A DNA stretch of 64,000 nucleotides from Aquincola agrisoli (GTDB lineage Bacteria > Pseudomonadota > Gammaproteobacteria > Burkholderiales > Burkholderiaceae_C), in contig NZ_JAZIBG010000048.1 of the NCBI RefSeq assembly GCF_036621135.1, forward strand, positions 1 to 64,000, given 5' to 3'. This document shows positions 8,528 to 17,681 of this stretch, piece after piece; the first letter of the stretch is position 1; each line of letters begins with the position of its first letter. The position numbers and the translations under genes were made by a program. The notes under the pieces were generated by a model. It did not search any database, was not told where the DNA came from, and worked only from the letters and a program-made list of their open reading frames with translations.

Positions 8528-9991
8528 ATGGAACTTCAAGACCACTATTCGTCGCACGGCCAGTTCATCGGTGGCACCTGGCTGCCCGGAGAACAGGGCA
8601 GCGTGGAGATGCTGAATCCGGCCACCGAGGGCGTGCTGGGGGCGGTGAAGCCGGCCAGCGCGGCGCAGGTGCGGGCAGCCATCGATGCCGCCTACTGCGG
8701 GCGCGGCGCCGTCCGGGCCCTCACGGCGTGGGAGCGGTCTGCGCTGCTGAGGCGGGCCGCGGCGCTGATCCTCGAGCGCTCCGAGTCGCTCGGGCGGCTG
8801 GTCGCGCTCGAGACGGGCAAGCCGATCCGCCAGGCCGTGGGCGAGGCGAAGGCCTCCGCCGAGTCGATCGACTGGTTCGCGGACGAGGCGCGGCGCATCT
8901 TCGGGCAGAGCTACGAGAGCCGCGTCAAGGGCGACCGCTACCTGGTGCACATGGAGCCGCTGGGTGTGGTGGCCGCCTTCGTGCCCTGGAACTTCCCGCT
9001 GCTGCTGCTCGCCCGCAAGATGGCGCCGGCGCTGGCCGCCGGCAACACGCTCGTCATCCGCCCGTCCAGTGAAGCGGCGGGGGCGACGATGGCCCTGGTC
9101 AAGTGCTTCCAGGACGCGGGCTTTCCGCCGGGCTCGATCAACCTCGTCATCGGGCGGCCGGCCGACGTCACTCCCGCCATCATGGACGACGCCCGTGTGG
9201 CCAAGGTCAGCTTCACCGGGTCGGTGCCCGTGGGACGGCAGATCGTCGCGCAGTCCGCGGCCACGCTGAAGCGTGTGAGCATGGAACTCGGCGGACACGC
9301 GCCGGTGATCGTGCACGCCGACGCGGACATCGACGCCTTCGCGAAGCTGGCTGCACAGGGCAAGTTCCGCAATGCCGGGCAGGTCTGCGCCTCCCCGACC
9401 CGGTTCTACGTCCACGAATCCATCGCGGCGAAGGTCGAGGAGAAGCTCGCCGAGGCGACGCGCGCCCTGACGGTCGGGTCGCCTCTGGACGACGTCACCG
9501 ACCTGGGCCCCCTGACCACCGCCCGGCGGCGCGAGGCGATCGAGAAGATGGTCGACGAGGCCGTCAGCACGGGCGCCCGCGTGATCACCGGCGGAACGCG
9601 GCCGCAGGGCCTCGACCGAGGCTACTTCTACGCCCCGACGTGGCTGACGCAGCTCCAGCCGAGTGCCAGTGTCTTGAACGAAGAGCCGTTCGGGCCGATC
9701 GGGACGATCGCGCCGTTCGCCACGCTCGACGAAGTGATCGCCGAAGCGAACCGGCTGCCCTTCGCGCTGGCGGCTTACGTCTTCACCCGGTCGCTGGCCA
9801 AGACCCACGCCACCGTGGACCGGCTCGAGGCCGGGGTGATCGGCGTCAACACTTTTGTCGCTTCCACGGCCGAGACGCCATTCGGCGGGTCGAAGGACAG
9901 CGGCTACGGTCGCGAGGGCGGTCCCCACGCCATCCGCGACTACCTCGACTCCAAGTTCATCAACGTCGCGATGCCGGCTGAAGCCGAGTAA
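8528..9991 (+). CDS. NAD(P)-dependent aldehyde dehydrogenase (succinate-semialdehyde dehydrogenase-like)
   Basis: A 487-residue aldehyde dehydrogenase of standard length. The general-base Glu253 lies in MELGGHAP and the catalytic Cys287 in GQVCASPT, with the usual 34-residue spacing. The coenzyme-binding segments PWNFPLLLL and FTGSVPVGRQI and the late motif EEPFGPIGTI are present. It oxidises an aldehyde or semialdehyde to the acid in the cytoplasm. The ATG at 8528 is used because the upstream in-frame ATG at 8498 overlaps the predicted -10 hexamer. It is the first gene of the rightward operon and could act after the GMC oxidoreductase or the 3-hydroxyacid dehydrogenase of this cluster. Confidence 0.92.
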   Translation: MELQDHYSSHGQFIGGTWLPGEQGSVEMLNPATEGVLGAVKPASAAQVRAAIDAAYCGRGAVRALTAWERSALLRRAAALILERSESLGRLVALETGKPIRQAVGEAKASAESIDWFADEARRIFGQSYESRVKGDRYLVHMEPLGVVAAFVPWNFPLLLLARKMAPALAAGNTLVIRPSSEAAGATMALVKCFQDAGFPPGSINLVIGRPADVTPAIMDDARVAKVSFTGSVPVGRQIVAQSAATLKRVSMELGGHAPVIVHADADIDAFAKLAAQGKFRNAGQVCASPTRFYVHESIAAKVEEKLAEATRALTVGSPLDDVTDLGPLTTARRREAIEKMVDEAVSTGARVITGGTRPQGLDRGYFYAPTWLTQLQPSASVLNEEPFGPIGTIAPFATLDEVIAEANRLPFALAAYVFTRSLAKTHATVDRLEAGVIGVNTFVASTAETPFGGSKDSGYGREGGPHAIRDYLDSKFINVAMPAEAE

Positions 9992-10023
9992 GACGCGCTG
10001 CTTCGCTCAAAGGGCCACCTTCC

Positions 10024-10833
10024 ATGAAAGTCATCGCCAACCACGCCAAGGCTCGCCTGCAGCAGGGAGAACTCGCACTCGGCATGGGGCTGCGCCAAGC
10101 GCGGACCGTCGACATTGCGCAGATCGCCCAGAGCTGCGATTTCGACTGGCTCTTCATCGACATGGAGCACAACTCCATGAGCGTCGACACCGCCGCGCAG
10201 ATCTGCCAGGCCGCGCTCGCCGTGGGCGTCACGCCGATGATCCGCGTGCCCGCCCACGAAGCGTTCCACAGCACCCGCTTGCTGGACACCGGCGCCCAGG
10301 GCATCGTGATTCCCCACGTGAGCACGGTGGAGCAGGCCCGCGCGGTCGTGGCGTTCTGCCGCTTCACGCCGCTCGGCCATCGTTCGATCCCGGGGATGCT
10401 GCCGCAGACCCGCTTCATGCCGCTGCCGGTGCCCGAGACCGTGGCGCTGATCAATGCGGAAACCCTGGTGGTGGCCATGATCGAGACCATCGAGGGGCGG
10501 GACAACGTCGACGAGATCGCGGCCGTGCCGGGCATCGACGCGCTGCTGGTAGGTTGCACCGACATGGCGGCCGAGCTCGGCGTGCCGGGCCAGTTGGGGC
10601 ACCCTTCCGTCAAGGCCACGCTCGACGCGGTGTTCGCCGCCTGCCGGCGTCACGGCAAGTTCTGCGGCGTCGGCGGCGTCTACGACGAAGCGCTGATGGC
10701 AGAGTACGTCGGCAAGGGCGCACGTTTGATCCTCAGCGGATCGGACCTGGCGTTCCTCGTGGCCGGCGCCCGCAGCCGGTCCTCGATGCTTCGCAGCATC
10801 GCCCTGACGGACCGGTTGGCCACTGTCGGCTGA
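10024..10833 (+). CDS. HpcH/HpaI aldolase/citrate lyase-family protein
   Basis: A 269-residue TIM-barrel lyase of the HpcH/HpaI family, which cleaves hydroxy-keto acids or citramalyl/malyl-CoA-like substrates using a divalent metal. Conserved features are DWLFIDMEHNSM (about 42-53), the metal-binding Glu in MIETIEGRDNVDEI and the Asp in LLVGCTDMAAELG. It follows the aldehyde dehydrogenase gene by about 30 bases and precedes the acyl-CoA dehydrogenase gene, so it belongs to the same transcript. In the proposed pathway it would perform carbon-carbon cleavage, releasing pyruvate, glyoxylate or an aldehyde. The short length fits class II aldolases better than CoA-linked CitE. Confidence 0.88.
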   Translation: MKVIANHAKARLQQGELALGMGLRQARTVDIAQIAQSCDFDWLFIDMEHNSMSVDTAAQICQAALAVGVTPMIRVPAHEAFHSTRLLDTGAQGIVIPHVSTVEQARAVVAFCRFTPLGHRSIPGMLPQTRFMPLPVPETVALINAETLVVAMIETIEGRDNVDEIAAVPGIDALLVGCTDMAAELGVPGQLGHPSVKATLDAVFAACRRHGKFCGVGGVYDEALMAEYVGKGARLILSGSDLAFLVAGARSRSSMLRSIALTDRLATVG

Positions 10834-10864
10834 TCCGCGCTGAACCGCACTGGACCCCAGAACC

Positions 10865-12046
10865 ATGAATCCTGCCTACACCCTGGCGCTGCTCGAACGA
10901 AACGACCTGCGGCCCTATCTCTCCGACGAGCAGTTCGAGTTTCGTCGCAGCATCCATCGTGTCCTCTCCAAGCACGCCAGCCCCGAGTACATCGGCAAGT
11001 GCGACGAGGAGAAGCGTTTCCCCCAGGCGCTGATCGACGTCGGCGTGGAGCAGGGGTGGTTCGCGCTGACCCTGCCGGAAGCCTACGGCGGCATCGGCGA
11101 CTACATGGACATGACCGCGTTCCTCGAGATCGCCGCGTACTACAGCGTGGCGCTGAGCCGGTTCTGGAACGCGAACATCAACATGGTCGGCGGCGCCGTC
11201 GCCCGATTCGCCAGCGAGGAGATCAAGTCCGACGTCCTGCCGGCGCTGAGCCAGGGGCAGGGCTGGCTGGCTTTTGCGCTCAGCGAGAACGGCTCCGGAT
11301 CGGACGCCGCCTCCCTGACCACCCGCGGCGTGGCCGACGGCGACGACTTCGTCATCGACGGCACCAAGATGTGGATCACCGGTGCCCTGCAGGCCAAGTA
11401 CATCCTGACCGCAGTCCGGACCGACAAGGAGGCGAAGAAGCACAACGGCATCAGCCTGTTCCTGGTGCCGACCGATGCGCCCGGCCTGGAGATCCGTCCC
11501 ATCGACCTGCTGGGCGGCAGCGCGATCCGCACCTGTGAAGTCAACTACGTCGGCGTGCGTGTTCCCAGGCGCCTGATGGTCGGCGAGCTGCACATGGGCT
11601 GGAAGCGCCTGACCGCCGTGCTGGCCAAGGAGCGGGTGGCGCTGGCGGCCATGTGCGCCGGTGCCGCCCAGGCGGCCGTCGACCTGGCGCGCTGGTATGC
11701 CCTGGACCGCAAGCAGTTCGGCCAGCCGATCTTCGACTTCCAGGCGGTCTCGCACATGCTGGTCGACATGCAGACGCAGGTCGATGCGGCGCGCATGATG
11801 GCCTACCGCGCGGCGAAGCTGCTCGTCGACGGCCACCCGTGCGACGCCGAGTCGTCGCAGGCCAAGTACTTCGCCTCCGACGTGTACGTCAAGGTGGCCA
11901 CCGACGGCCTACAGATCATGGGCGCCAACGGGTACGCCATGGAGTACGCGATGCAGCGCCACTACCGCGAATCGAAGCTCTTCCAGATCTTCGGCGGCAC
12001 CAACCAGATCCAGCGCAACATCGTCGCGCGCGCCCTCAAGTCATGA
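10865..12046 (+). CDS. Acyl-CoA dehydrogenase
   Basis: A 393-residue FAD enzyme with the full acyl-CoA dehydrogenase layout. The helical N-terminal domain is followed by FALSENGSGSDAASLTTRG and KMWITGALQAKYIL in the middle beta domain. The C-terminal helical domain has DRKQFGQPIFDFQAV and ends ESKLFQIFGGTNQIQRNIVA, where FGGTNQIQ is the FAD-contacting motif. It introduces a 2,3-double bond in an acyl-CoA and passes electrons to ETF, encoded downstream at 18724-20428. The catalytic base cannot be assigned with certainty by eye. Its stop overlaps the next gene as ATGA. Confidence 0.93.
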   Translation: MNPAYTLALLERNDLRPYLSDEQFEFRRSIHRVLSKHASPEYIGKCDEEKRFPQALIDVGVEQGWFALTLPEAYGGIGDYMDMTAFLEIAAYYSVALSRFWNANINMVGGAVARFASEEIKSDVLPALSQGQGWLAFALSENGSGSDAASLTTRGVADGDDFVIDGTKMWITGALQAKYILTAVRTDKEAKKHNGISLFLVPTDAPGLEIRPIDLLGGSAIRTCEVNYVGVRVPRRLMVGELHMGWKRLTAVLAKERVALAAMCAGAAQAAVDLARWYALDRKQFGQPIFDFQAVSHMLVDMQTQVDAARMMAYRAAKLLVDGHPCDAESSQAKYFASDVYVKVATDGLQIMGANGYAMEYAMQRHYRESKLFQIFGGTNQIQRNIVARALKS

Positions 12047-13824
12047 GCAGTCACATGATCAACAAGTTCGTCGAACAACTCCAGGCGCTCGGTCTCGATG
12101 TCGAGCAGCTCGAAACGGACGTCGCCATCGTCGGCGGCGGCGGCGCCGCATCACGTGCTGCGCTGTCGGCCAGGCTCACCGGTGCCGAGGTTCTGGTGCT
12201 GTCCAAGGCCCCGCTGGGCACCGGGGGCAGCACGGTCCACGGTGCGAGCGAGATCATGAGCATGGGCGCCTCCGGCTACGGCGACGTGGCCGATGGCCCC
12301 GAGGTCCACTACCGCGACACGATGGCTGCCGCCAGCGGGTTCATCGACCGGGACCTGGTGCGTGTGCTGGCGGAAGACGCGCCGAAGCGCATTGCGGATC
12401 TGATCGAGTACGGCGTGGCCTTCGACCGCCTTTCGGCGGACAAGCAGGTGGCCGGCCGATCGACCGACTACAAGCTGATCCAGAGCGACTTCGGCAGCTA
12501 CGCGCGGGCGCTCGGCGTTTCCGGGAAGACGGGCAAGGCCTTCGTGGCGGCGCTGAACGCGCAGGCCCTCGAACGCGGCGTGAAGGTCAGGGCGCCCGCC
12601 GGCCTGGTCGATGTGCTGCTCGATCAACAAGGCCGCGCAGCCGGCGTGCTGGCGTTCGACTCGGCCGCGCGCCGCTGGCTGGTGGTCCGTGCCAAGGCGA
12701 TCGTGCTCGGCACGGGCGGTGCGCACGGTCTCTTCTCGCAGCAGGTCTCGACCAGCGAGATGACCGGCGACGCGCAGGCCGTGATGTACCGGGCAGGTGC
12801 CGAGCTCGTCAACATGGAGTTCCACCAGTTCGGCCCCGCGCTGGTCCATCCCTACGTGCAGCTGTTCTCCAAGTCGTGTTTTGTGCTGCATCCGAAGCTG
12901 ACCAACGGGCAAGGGCACGAATTCCTCGCCGACTACCTCCCCGAGGGCGTGACCGAAGCGGAAGTGATGGACGAGAAGGTCTTCCCGTTCACGGTCAGCA
13001 ACGTCTCGCGGTACCTCGACATCGCCATCGCTGCCGAGATCGCGGCCGGGCGTGGCACCCCGCGGGGGACGATCCACCTGTCGCTGGCCCACGTGCCGCT
13101 CGACCGGATGGAAGCAACGATCCCGAACACGATGCGCTGGATGAAGGCCAACGGCGTGGATCCGACCACCGACCTGATGGACGTGGGCATCGCGTTCCAG
13201 TGCCTCAACGGCGGCGTCCGGATGGTCGACGCGGATGCACGGTCGACCCTCCCCGGCGTGCACGTGATCGGCGAGCTGTCCGGCGGTGTCCGCGGGCCGG
13301 ATCGTCCGGGCGGCAACTCCCTCGCCGAAGGCCAGGTGTTCGGGCATCGTGCCGGCGACGCCGCCGGCCGCGCGGCGCTGGCCGGCGACCAGGCCTCGTC
13401 GGCGCTTGCCGTCGATGGGGTGGTCGACCGGCTGCGCCGGGCGCTGGCGCCGAATCCCGGCCTGCGGGCCGAGGAGAGCGCCCGGGCACTGCAAGCCGCG
13501 ATGCAGCGCCACGCCCTCGTCGAGAAGAACGAGGCGGGCTTGACCGAGGCGCTGGCGCTGGCCAAGCGCATCGAGACCGACGTGACCGAGGCCGGCGGCG
13601 CCACGCCGGACACCTTGTCGTCGATCCTGACGCTGCAGAACATGGCGACCACGGCGTCGCTCATCCTGGAGGCCTGCCTCGCGCGCAAGGAGACACGCAG
13701 CGGCCACTTGCGGACCGACTACCCGGACAAGGACGACGCCCACTACGGACACGCCTTCGTCCAGACACGCGGCGAAGACGGGCGCAGCCGCTTCAGTCCG
13801 CTGGCCTATCCGGCCGCCGACTGA
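12043..13824 (+). CDS. FAD-dependent fumarate reductase/succinate dehydrogenase-type flavoprotein
   Basis: A 593-residue flavoprotein with the SdhA/FrdA/L-aspartate-oxidase architecture. The N-terminal Rossmann segment is DVAIVGGGGAASRAALSARL, followed by GTGGSTVHGASE, a capping domain, a late HVIGELSGGVRGPDRPGGNS FAD motif and a C-terminal helical domain. No iron-sulfur or membrane-anchor partner is encoded nearby, so it is not a respiratory complex II. It may be a soluble dehydrogenase or reductase acting on a dicarboxylate or enoate of the pathway. The ATG at 12043 overlaps the acyl-CoA dehydrogenase stop (ATGA); an alternative ATG lies at 12055. The substrate is unknown. Confidence 0.85.
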   Translation: MSSHMINKFVEQLQALGLDVEQLETDVAIVGGGGAASRAALSARLTGAEVLVLSKAPLGTGGSTVHGASEIMSMGASGYGDVADGPEVHYRDTMAAASGFIDRDLVRVLAEDAPKRIADLIEYGVAFDRLSADKQVAGRSTDYKLIQSDFGSYARALGVSGKTGKAFVAALNAQALERGVKVRAPAGLVDVLLDQQGRAAGVLAFDSAARRWLVVRAKAIVLGTGGAHGLFSQQVSTSEMTGDAQAVMYRAGAELVNMEFHQFGPALVHPYVQLFSKSCFVLHPKLTNGQGHEFLADYLPEGVTEAEVMDEKVFPFTVSNVSRYLDIAIAAEIAAGRGTPRGTIHLSLAHVPLDRMEATIPNTMRWMKANGVDPTTDLMDVGIAFQCLNGGVRMVDADARSTLPGVHVIGELSGGVRGPDRPGGNSLAEGQVFGHRAGDAAGRAALAGDQASSALAVDGVVDRLRRALAPNPGLRAEESARALQAAMQRHALVEKNEAGLTEALALAKRIETDVTEAGGATPDTLSSILTLQNMATTASLILEACLARKETRSGHLRTDYPDKDDAHYGHAFVQTRGEDGRSRFSPLAYPAAD

Positions 13825-13855
13825 ACCCACGCCGATACACCGGAGACAGATCATC

Positions 13856-15118
13856 ATGCCTGAACAGACCTCGTCCCTGCCGCTGAGCGGCTACACCATT
13901 CTCGATCTGAGCGTCATGACGGCCGGGCCGGTCGGCACCATGCTGCTGGGCGACATGGGGGCCGACGTGATCAAGATCGAAGAACCCGGGAAGGGCGACC
14001 TGGCACGCGACCTGGGCAACCAGTTCGTGAACGGCGAGAGCGTCCAGTTCATGTCGCAGAACCGGAACAAGCGCAGCCTCCGGCTCGATCTGAAATCGCC
14101 GGAAGGCAAGGCCGTTTTCCTGCGCCTGGCCAAGACGGCGGACGTCATCGTCGAGAACTTCCGGCCCGGCACGGTGAACCGGCTCGGCATCGGCTACGAG
14201 GCGGTTCGCGCGGTGAACCCGGGGATCATCTATGCCAGCGCTTCGGCGTTCGGGCAGAGCGGCCCCTACGCGGGATGGCCTGCCAACGATCCGATCGTGC
14301 AGGCGGTCGCCGGCTTGATGGACATGACGGGCGAGGCCGAAGGCCTGCCGGTACGCCTCGGGGCCCCGCTGCCCGACTTCGGCGCGGCCGCGATGCTCGC
14401 GCTCGGCATCAGCACGGCCTTGCTGCACCGCGAGCGGACCGGCGTCGGCCAGGCCATCGACACCTCCTTGCTGGGGGCCGCCCTGTTCAGCACGATTCCG
14501 CGTGACGGCGAGACGATCCGCAGCGGGAAGTCGCCGTCCCGGCTCGGGAGCGGCCACCCGACGATGGTGCCCTACCGCAACTACGAAGGCTCCGACGGCA
14601 AGTTCTTCTTTGCCGCCTGCTTCACCGAGAAGTTCTGGACCAACCTCTGCCGCGTGCTGGGCCGCCCGGACCTGCTGGACGACGAGCGCTTCACCGACAA
14701 CACGCAGCGCACCGCGAACCGGCACCTGCTGGACGCCATCCTCGAGGACGAGTTCGTCAAGCACCCCGCCGCCCATTGGGTGCACACGCTGTCGGAGGCC
14801 GACGTTCCTTGCGCCGCGGTGCAGGACTACCACACCGCGCTCACCACCGACCCGCAGATCAAGCACACGGGTGCGTTGCTCCACCTCGACCACCCGGTCG
14901 CCGGTGCCCTGACCAACCTGGCCAACCCGATCAACTTCCAGGCGACGCCGGTGTCGGTGCAGCGGCCGCCGCCGGTGCTGGGCCAGCACAGCGAGGAGGT
15001 CCTGCGCGAGTTCGGTTTCACGCCGGCCGAGATCGAAGGGCTGCTCGCACAGGGCACGGTCAAAGGCGCACGCGTGGCGGTGAAAGACGCTGCGTCCGCT
15101 GCAGCCGTGGCGGGGTGA
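13856..15118 (+). CDS. CaiB/BaiF-family (class III) CoA-transferase
   Basis: A 420-residue class III CoA-transferase. The N-terminal MTAGPVGTMLLGDMGADVIK and NRNKRSLRLDLKSPEGK are characteristic, and the catalytic Asp174 lies in LPDFGAAAMLALG, close to the position of Asp169 in formyl-CoA transferase. It moves CoA from a donor such as succinyl-CoA to the pathway acid without spending ATP. This is the only acid-activating enzyme in Region A, so it probably creates the substrate of the acyl-CoA dehydrogenase. Its stop codon overlaps the possible GTG start of the GMC oxidoreductase gene. Confidence 0.92.
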   Translation: MPEQTSSLPLSGYTILDLSVMTAGPVGTMLLGDMGADVIKIEEPGKGDLARDLGNQFVNGESVQFMSQNRNKRSLRLDLKSPEGKAVFLRLAKTADVIVENFRPGTVNRLGIGYEAVRAVNPGIIYASASAFGQSGPYAGWPANDPIVQAVAGLMDMTGEAEGLPVRLGAPLPDFGAAAMLALGISTALLHRERTGVGQAIDTSLLGAALFSTIPRDGETIRSGKSPSRLGSGHPTMVPYRNYEGSDGKFFFAACFTEKFWTNLCRVLGRPDLLDDERFTDNTQRTANRHLLDAILEDEFVKHPAAHWVHTLSEADVPCAAVQDYHTALTTDPQIKHTGALLHLDHPVAGALTNLANPINFQATPVSVQRPPPVLGQHSEEVLREFGFTPAEIEGLLAQGTVKGARVAVKDAASAAAVAG

Positions 15119-15123
15119 CCGGC

Positions 15124-16785
15124 ATGGCGTCGTCCGAACCGGTCGAGCTGACCGACTACGTCATCGTGGGTGCAGGGACCGCAGGTTGCGTGCTCGCGAA
15201 CCGCTTGTCCGCCGATGGCACGAGCCAGGTGCAACTGGTGGAAGCGGGCGGCCGGGACCGGCATCCCATGATCCACATCCCCGCCGGCTTCATGCGGCTC
15301 CTCGACCACCCGGAGATCACCTGGAGCTACAAGACGGCCCCCGGCGCGGAGACGGGCGGGCGCCAGATCCTGTTTCCGCGAGGGCGGGGGCTGGGCGGCT
15401 CGAGTTCGATCAACGGCCTGTTGTACGTCCGGCCGTTGCCGTCGGACATCGACGGCTGGGAGGCGCAGGGCGCGCAGGGCTGGTCCTACGAGAACTGCCT
15501 GCCCTACTACATCAAGTGCGAGACATGGCAGGACGGCGCCGACCCGCGCCGAGGGCATGACGGCCCCATCAAGGTGACGCGCGTGCTGGCCCCGCCGCCG
15601 GTGTGCGCGCAAGTGGTCAAGGCGGGGCAGGAGCTCGGGCTCGAGTTCCTCGATGACCCCAACGCCACCACGCGGGGCCCCTCGATCTGGTACTACCAGC
15701 AGACGCGGCAGGGTCGTGTGCGCTCCAGCGCCGCACGGGGCTACCTCTGGCCCGTGGCCGGCCGGCCGAACCTGGCGGTGCGGACCGGGCTGCAGGTCCT
15801 GCGCGTGCTGATCGAGGGCGAGGGCCCCGCGCGCAGGGCCGTGGGCATCGAGTGCCGTCATGCCGACGGCCGCGTGACCGTGATCAAGGCACGCAAGGAA
15901 GTGATCCTGAGCGCGGGTGTCATCGGGACGCCCCGGCTGCTCGAACTCAGCGGCGTCGGAGACCCCGACGTGCTCGACAACGCGGGGATTGCGACCCAGG
16001 TGGCGCTGCGTGGCGTCGGCAAGAACCTGCAGGATCACTACGTCACCCGGCTGTGCTTCCGCATCAAGGGCATAGCGACCGCCAACGAGCGTGCGCACGG
16101 GGCGGCGCTTGCCGGTGAAGTCGCGAAGTACGTGCTCTCCGGAAGCGGCATCCTGACCTACAGCGCGGCGGTGGTCGGCGTCTTTGCTTCCACCGGGCTG
16201 GCCGATCGTCCCGACATCCAGTGCGTGATCGCGCCGGGGAGCTTCAAGGAAGGCCGGATCGGCGAGCTCGAGGACCTGCCGGGCTTGTCGCTGGGCGTCT
16301 GGCAGATGCGGCCTGAAAGCCGCGGGTCGGTGCACATGACCTCCAAGGATCCGGGCAGCGCGCCGGTCATCGACCCGGCCTACCTCAGCCATGCCGTCGA
16401 CCGGGCCACGGTGGTGGAAGGGCTGCGCATCGGACGGCGGCTGGCCGAGCAGCCTTCGCTGGCGCCCTACGTGGTCAACGAGACGCTGCCCGGCGCGCAG
16501 GCGGTGGCCGACGAGGCGCTGCTGAAATACGCACGCGACAACGGATCGACCGTCTACCACGGCGTCGGGACCTGCCGGATGGGGCCCGATGCCTCCGAGG
16601 GCTGCGTCGTCGACAGCGAGCTCCGCGTCCACGGCATCCAGGGCCTGCGCATCGTCGATGGCTCCATCATGCCGACGGTCACGTCGACCAACACCAATGC
16701 CACGGTCCTGATGATCGCGGAGCGCGCTGCCGACATGCTGCTGAACAAGGCGCCGCAGCGGACGGCCCAGGCGCATGCCGCATGA
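15124..16785 (+). CDS. GMC-family FAD oxidoreductase (alcohol/choline dehydrogenase type)
   Basis: A 553-residue glucose-methanol-choline oxidoreductase. The N-terminal dinucleotide fold is DYVIVGAGTAGCVLANRLSA, and GLGGSSSINGLLYVRP is the GMC signature 1 region. The C-terminal active site has YHGVGTCRMG (catalytic His) and TSTNTNATVLMIAERAADML (Asn). It oxidises a primary or secondary alcohol to a carbonyl compound. The ATG at 15124 is used; a GTG at 15115 overlapping the upstream stop as GTGA is an equally coupled alternative. No signal peptide is seen, so it acts in the cytoplasm. It probably supplies the aldehyde for the dehydrogenase encoded at 8528. Confidence 0.9.
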   Translation: MASSEPVELTDYVIVGAGTAGCVLANRLSADGTSQVQLVEAGGRDRHPMIHIPAGFMRLLDHPEITWSYKTAPGAETGGRQILFPRGRGLGGSSSINGLLYVRPLPSDIDGWEAQGAQGWSYENCLPYYIKCETWQDGADPRRGHDGPIKVTRVLAPPPVCAQVVKAGQELGLEFLDDPNATTRGPSIWYYQQTRQGRVRSSAARGYLWPVAGRPNLAVRTGLQVLRVLIEGEGPARRAVGIECRHADGRVTVIKARKEVILSAGVIGTPRLLELSGVGDPDVLDNAGIATQVALRGVGKNLQDHYVTRLCFRIKGIATANERAHGAALAGEVAKYVLSGSGILTYSAAVVGVFASTGLADRPDIQCVIAPGSFKEGRIGELEDLPGLSLGVWQMRPESRGSVHMTSKDPGSAPVIDPAYLSHAVDRATVVEGLRIGRRLAEQPSLAPYVVNETLPGAQAVADEALLKYARDNGSTVYHGVGTCRMGPDASEGCVVDSELRVHGIQGLRIVDGSIMPTVTSTNTNATVLMIAERAADMLLNKAPQRTAQAHAA

Positions 16786-17681
16786 CTGTCCAGGGCTTGG
16801 TTGCCGCTTACGCCCAGTTCGCCGCGCTGCTCCTGCCCGTCGTCTGTTGTGCCGGCATCGGTGCGTTCTGGGCCCGGCGAGGGACGGCCTACCCGGCTGA
16901 CTTCGTCGCCCGCCTGGCGACGGTGGTCAGCACGCCGGCCCTGGTCTTCCACACGCTGGTGACGACGCACCTGGACAACGCGCAGCTCGGCGAGGTCGCG
17001 ATCGCCACCGGGGTCGGGCTGGCCGTGTCGGCCGCCGTCAGTGCGGCGGCGCTGGCGGCCTTCAAGTGGCCGGTGCGCGCGTTCACGGCCGCGGCGACGT
17101 TTCCGAATGCGGGCAACCTCGGCTTGCCGATCGCCCACCTCGCCTTCGGCGACGTCGGCTTGACGATCGCGGTCGCGTTCTTCGCGATCAACTCGATGGT
17201 GCAGCACACCCTCGGCGTGTGGTTCACCAGCGGGGGAGGAAGGGAAGGGCACCGCTGGCCCAAGGGCGTGGCGATCGCTTGTCTCCTCGCCATCCTGGTC
17301 CGCTTGTCGGGCGTGCAGCTCCCCGCGCCGCTGCTGGAGTCGGCCCGGCTGGTCGGATCCCTGGCCGTGCCGCTGATGCTCGTGAGCCTCGGCCATGCGC
17401 TCCTGACGGCCTCGAGGGCGGGCCTCTGGCGGGGGGCCGTGCTCGGTGCCGTGCGCCTGATCGCCGGGCTCTCGGCGGGTGCGGTCGTCGTGTACTTCCT
17501 GCAAGTGCCGCCGCTGACGGCCAGCGTGGTGGCGCTGCAGCTGGCGATGCCGGTCGCCGTGGTCAGCGCGATCTACGTGCAGCGCTTCAGCGGCCAGGGC
17601 GACGTGGCCGCAGGCGCCGTGCTGGTCTCCACCCTCGTTTTTGTGGTTCTTTCACCCATCGTCATGCGCCTTGCCGCATGA
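16782..17681 (+). CDS. AEC (auxin efflux carrier)-family permease
   Basis: A 299-residue protein with about ten hydrophobic segments, typical for bacterial AEC-family carriers such as MdcF-like malonate permeases. Family features include FPNAGNLGLPIAHLAFGDVG in the first half and LQLAMPVAVVSAIYVQRF in the second. Members move organic acids or related anions across the inner membrane, in or out. It overlaps the upstream GMC gene and the downstream dehydrogenase gene by ATGA, so it is fully inside the operon. It gives the cluster a second transport route besides the TRAP system, perhaps export of an accumulating acid. Confidence 0.85.
   Translation: MTVQGLVAAYAQFAALLLPVVCCAGIGAFWARRGTAYPADFVARLATVVSTPALVFHTLVTTHLDNAQLGEVAIATGVGLAVSAAVSAAALAAFKWPVRAFTAAATFPNAGNLGLPIAHLAFGDVGLTIAVAFFAINSMVQHTLGVWFTSGGGREGHRWPKGVAIACLLAILVRLSGVQLPAPLLESARLVGSLAVPLMLVSLGHALLTASRAGLWRGAVLGAVRLIAGLSAGAVVVYFLQVPPLTASVVALQLAMPVAVVSAIYVQRFSGQGDVAAGAVLVSTLVFVVLSPIVMRLAA

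Noticed and set aside
8498..8530. ATG at 8498 as start of the aldehyde dehydrogenase
   Set aside because: It overlaps the predicted -10 hexamer and lacks a ribosome-binding site; the ATG at 8528 begins at the family N terminus.
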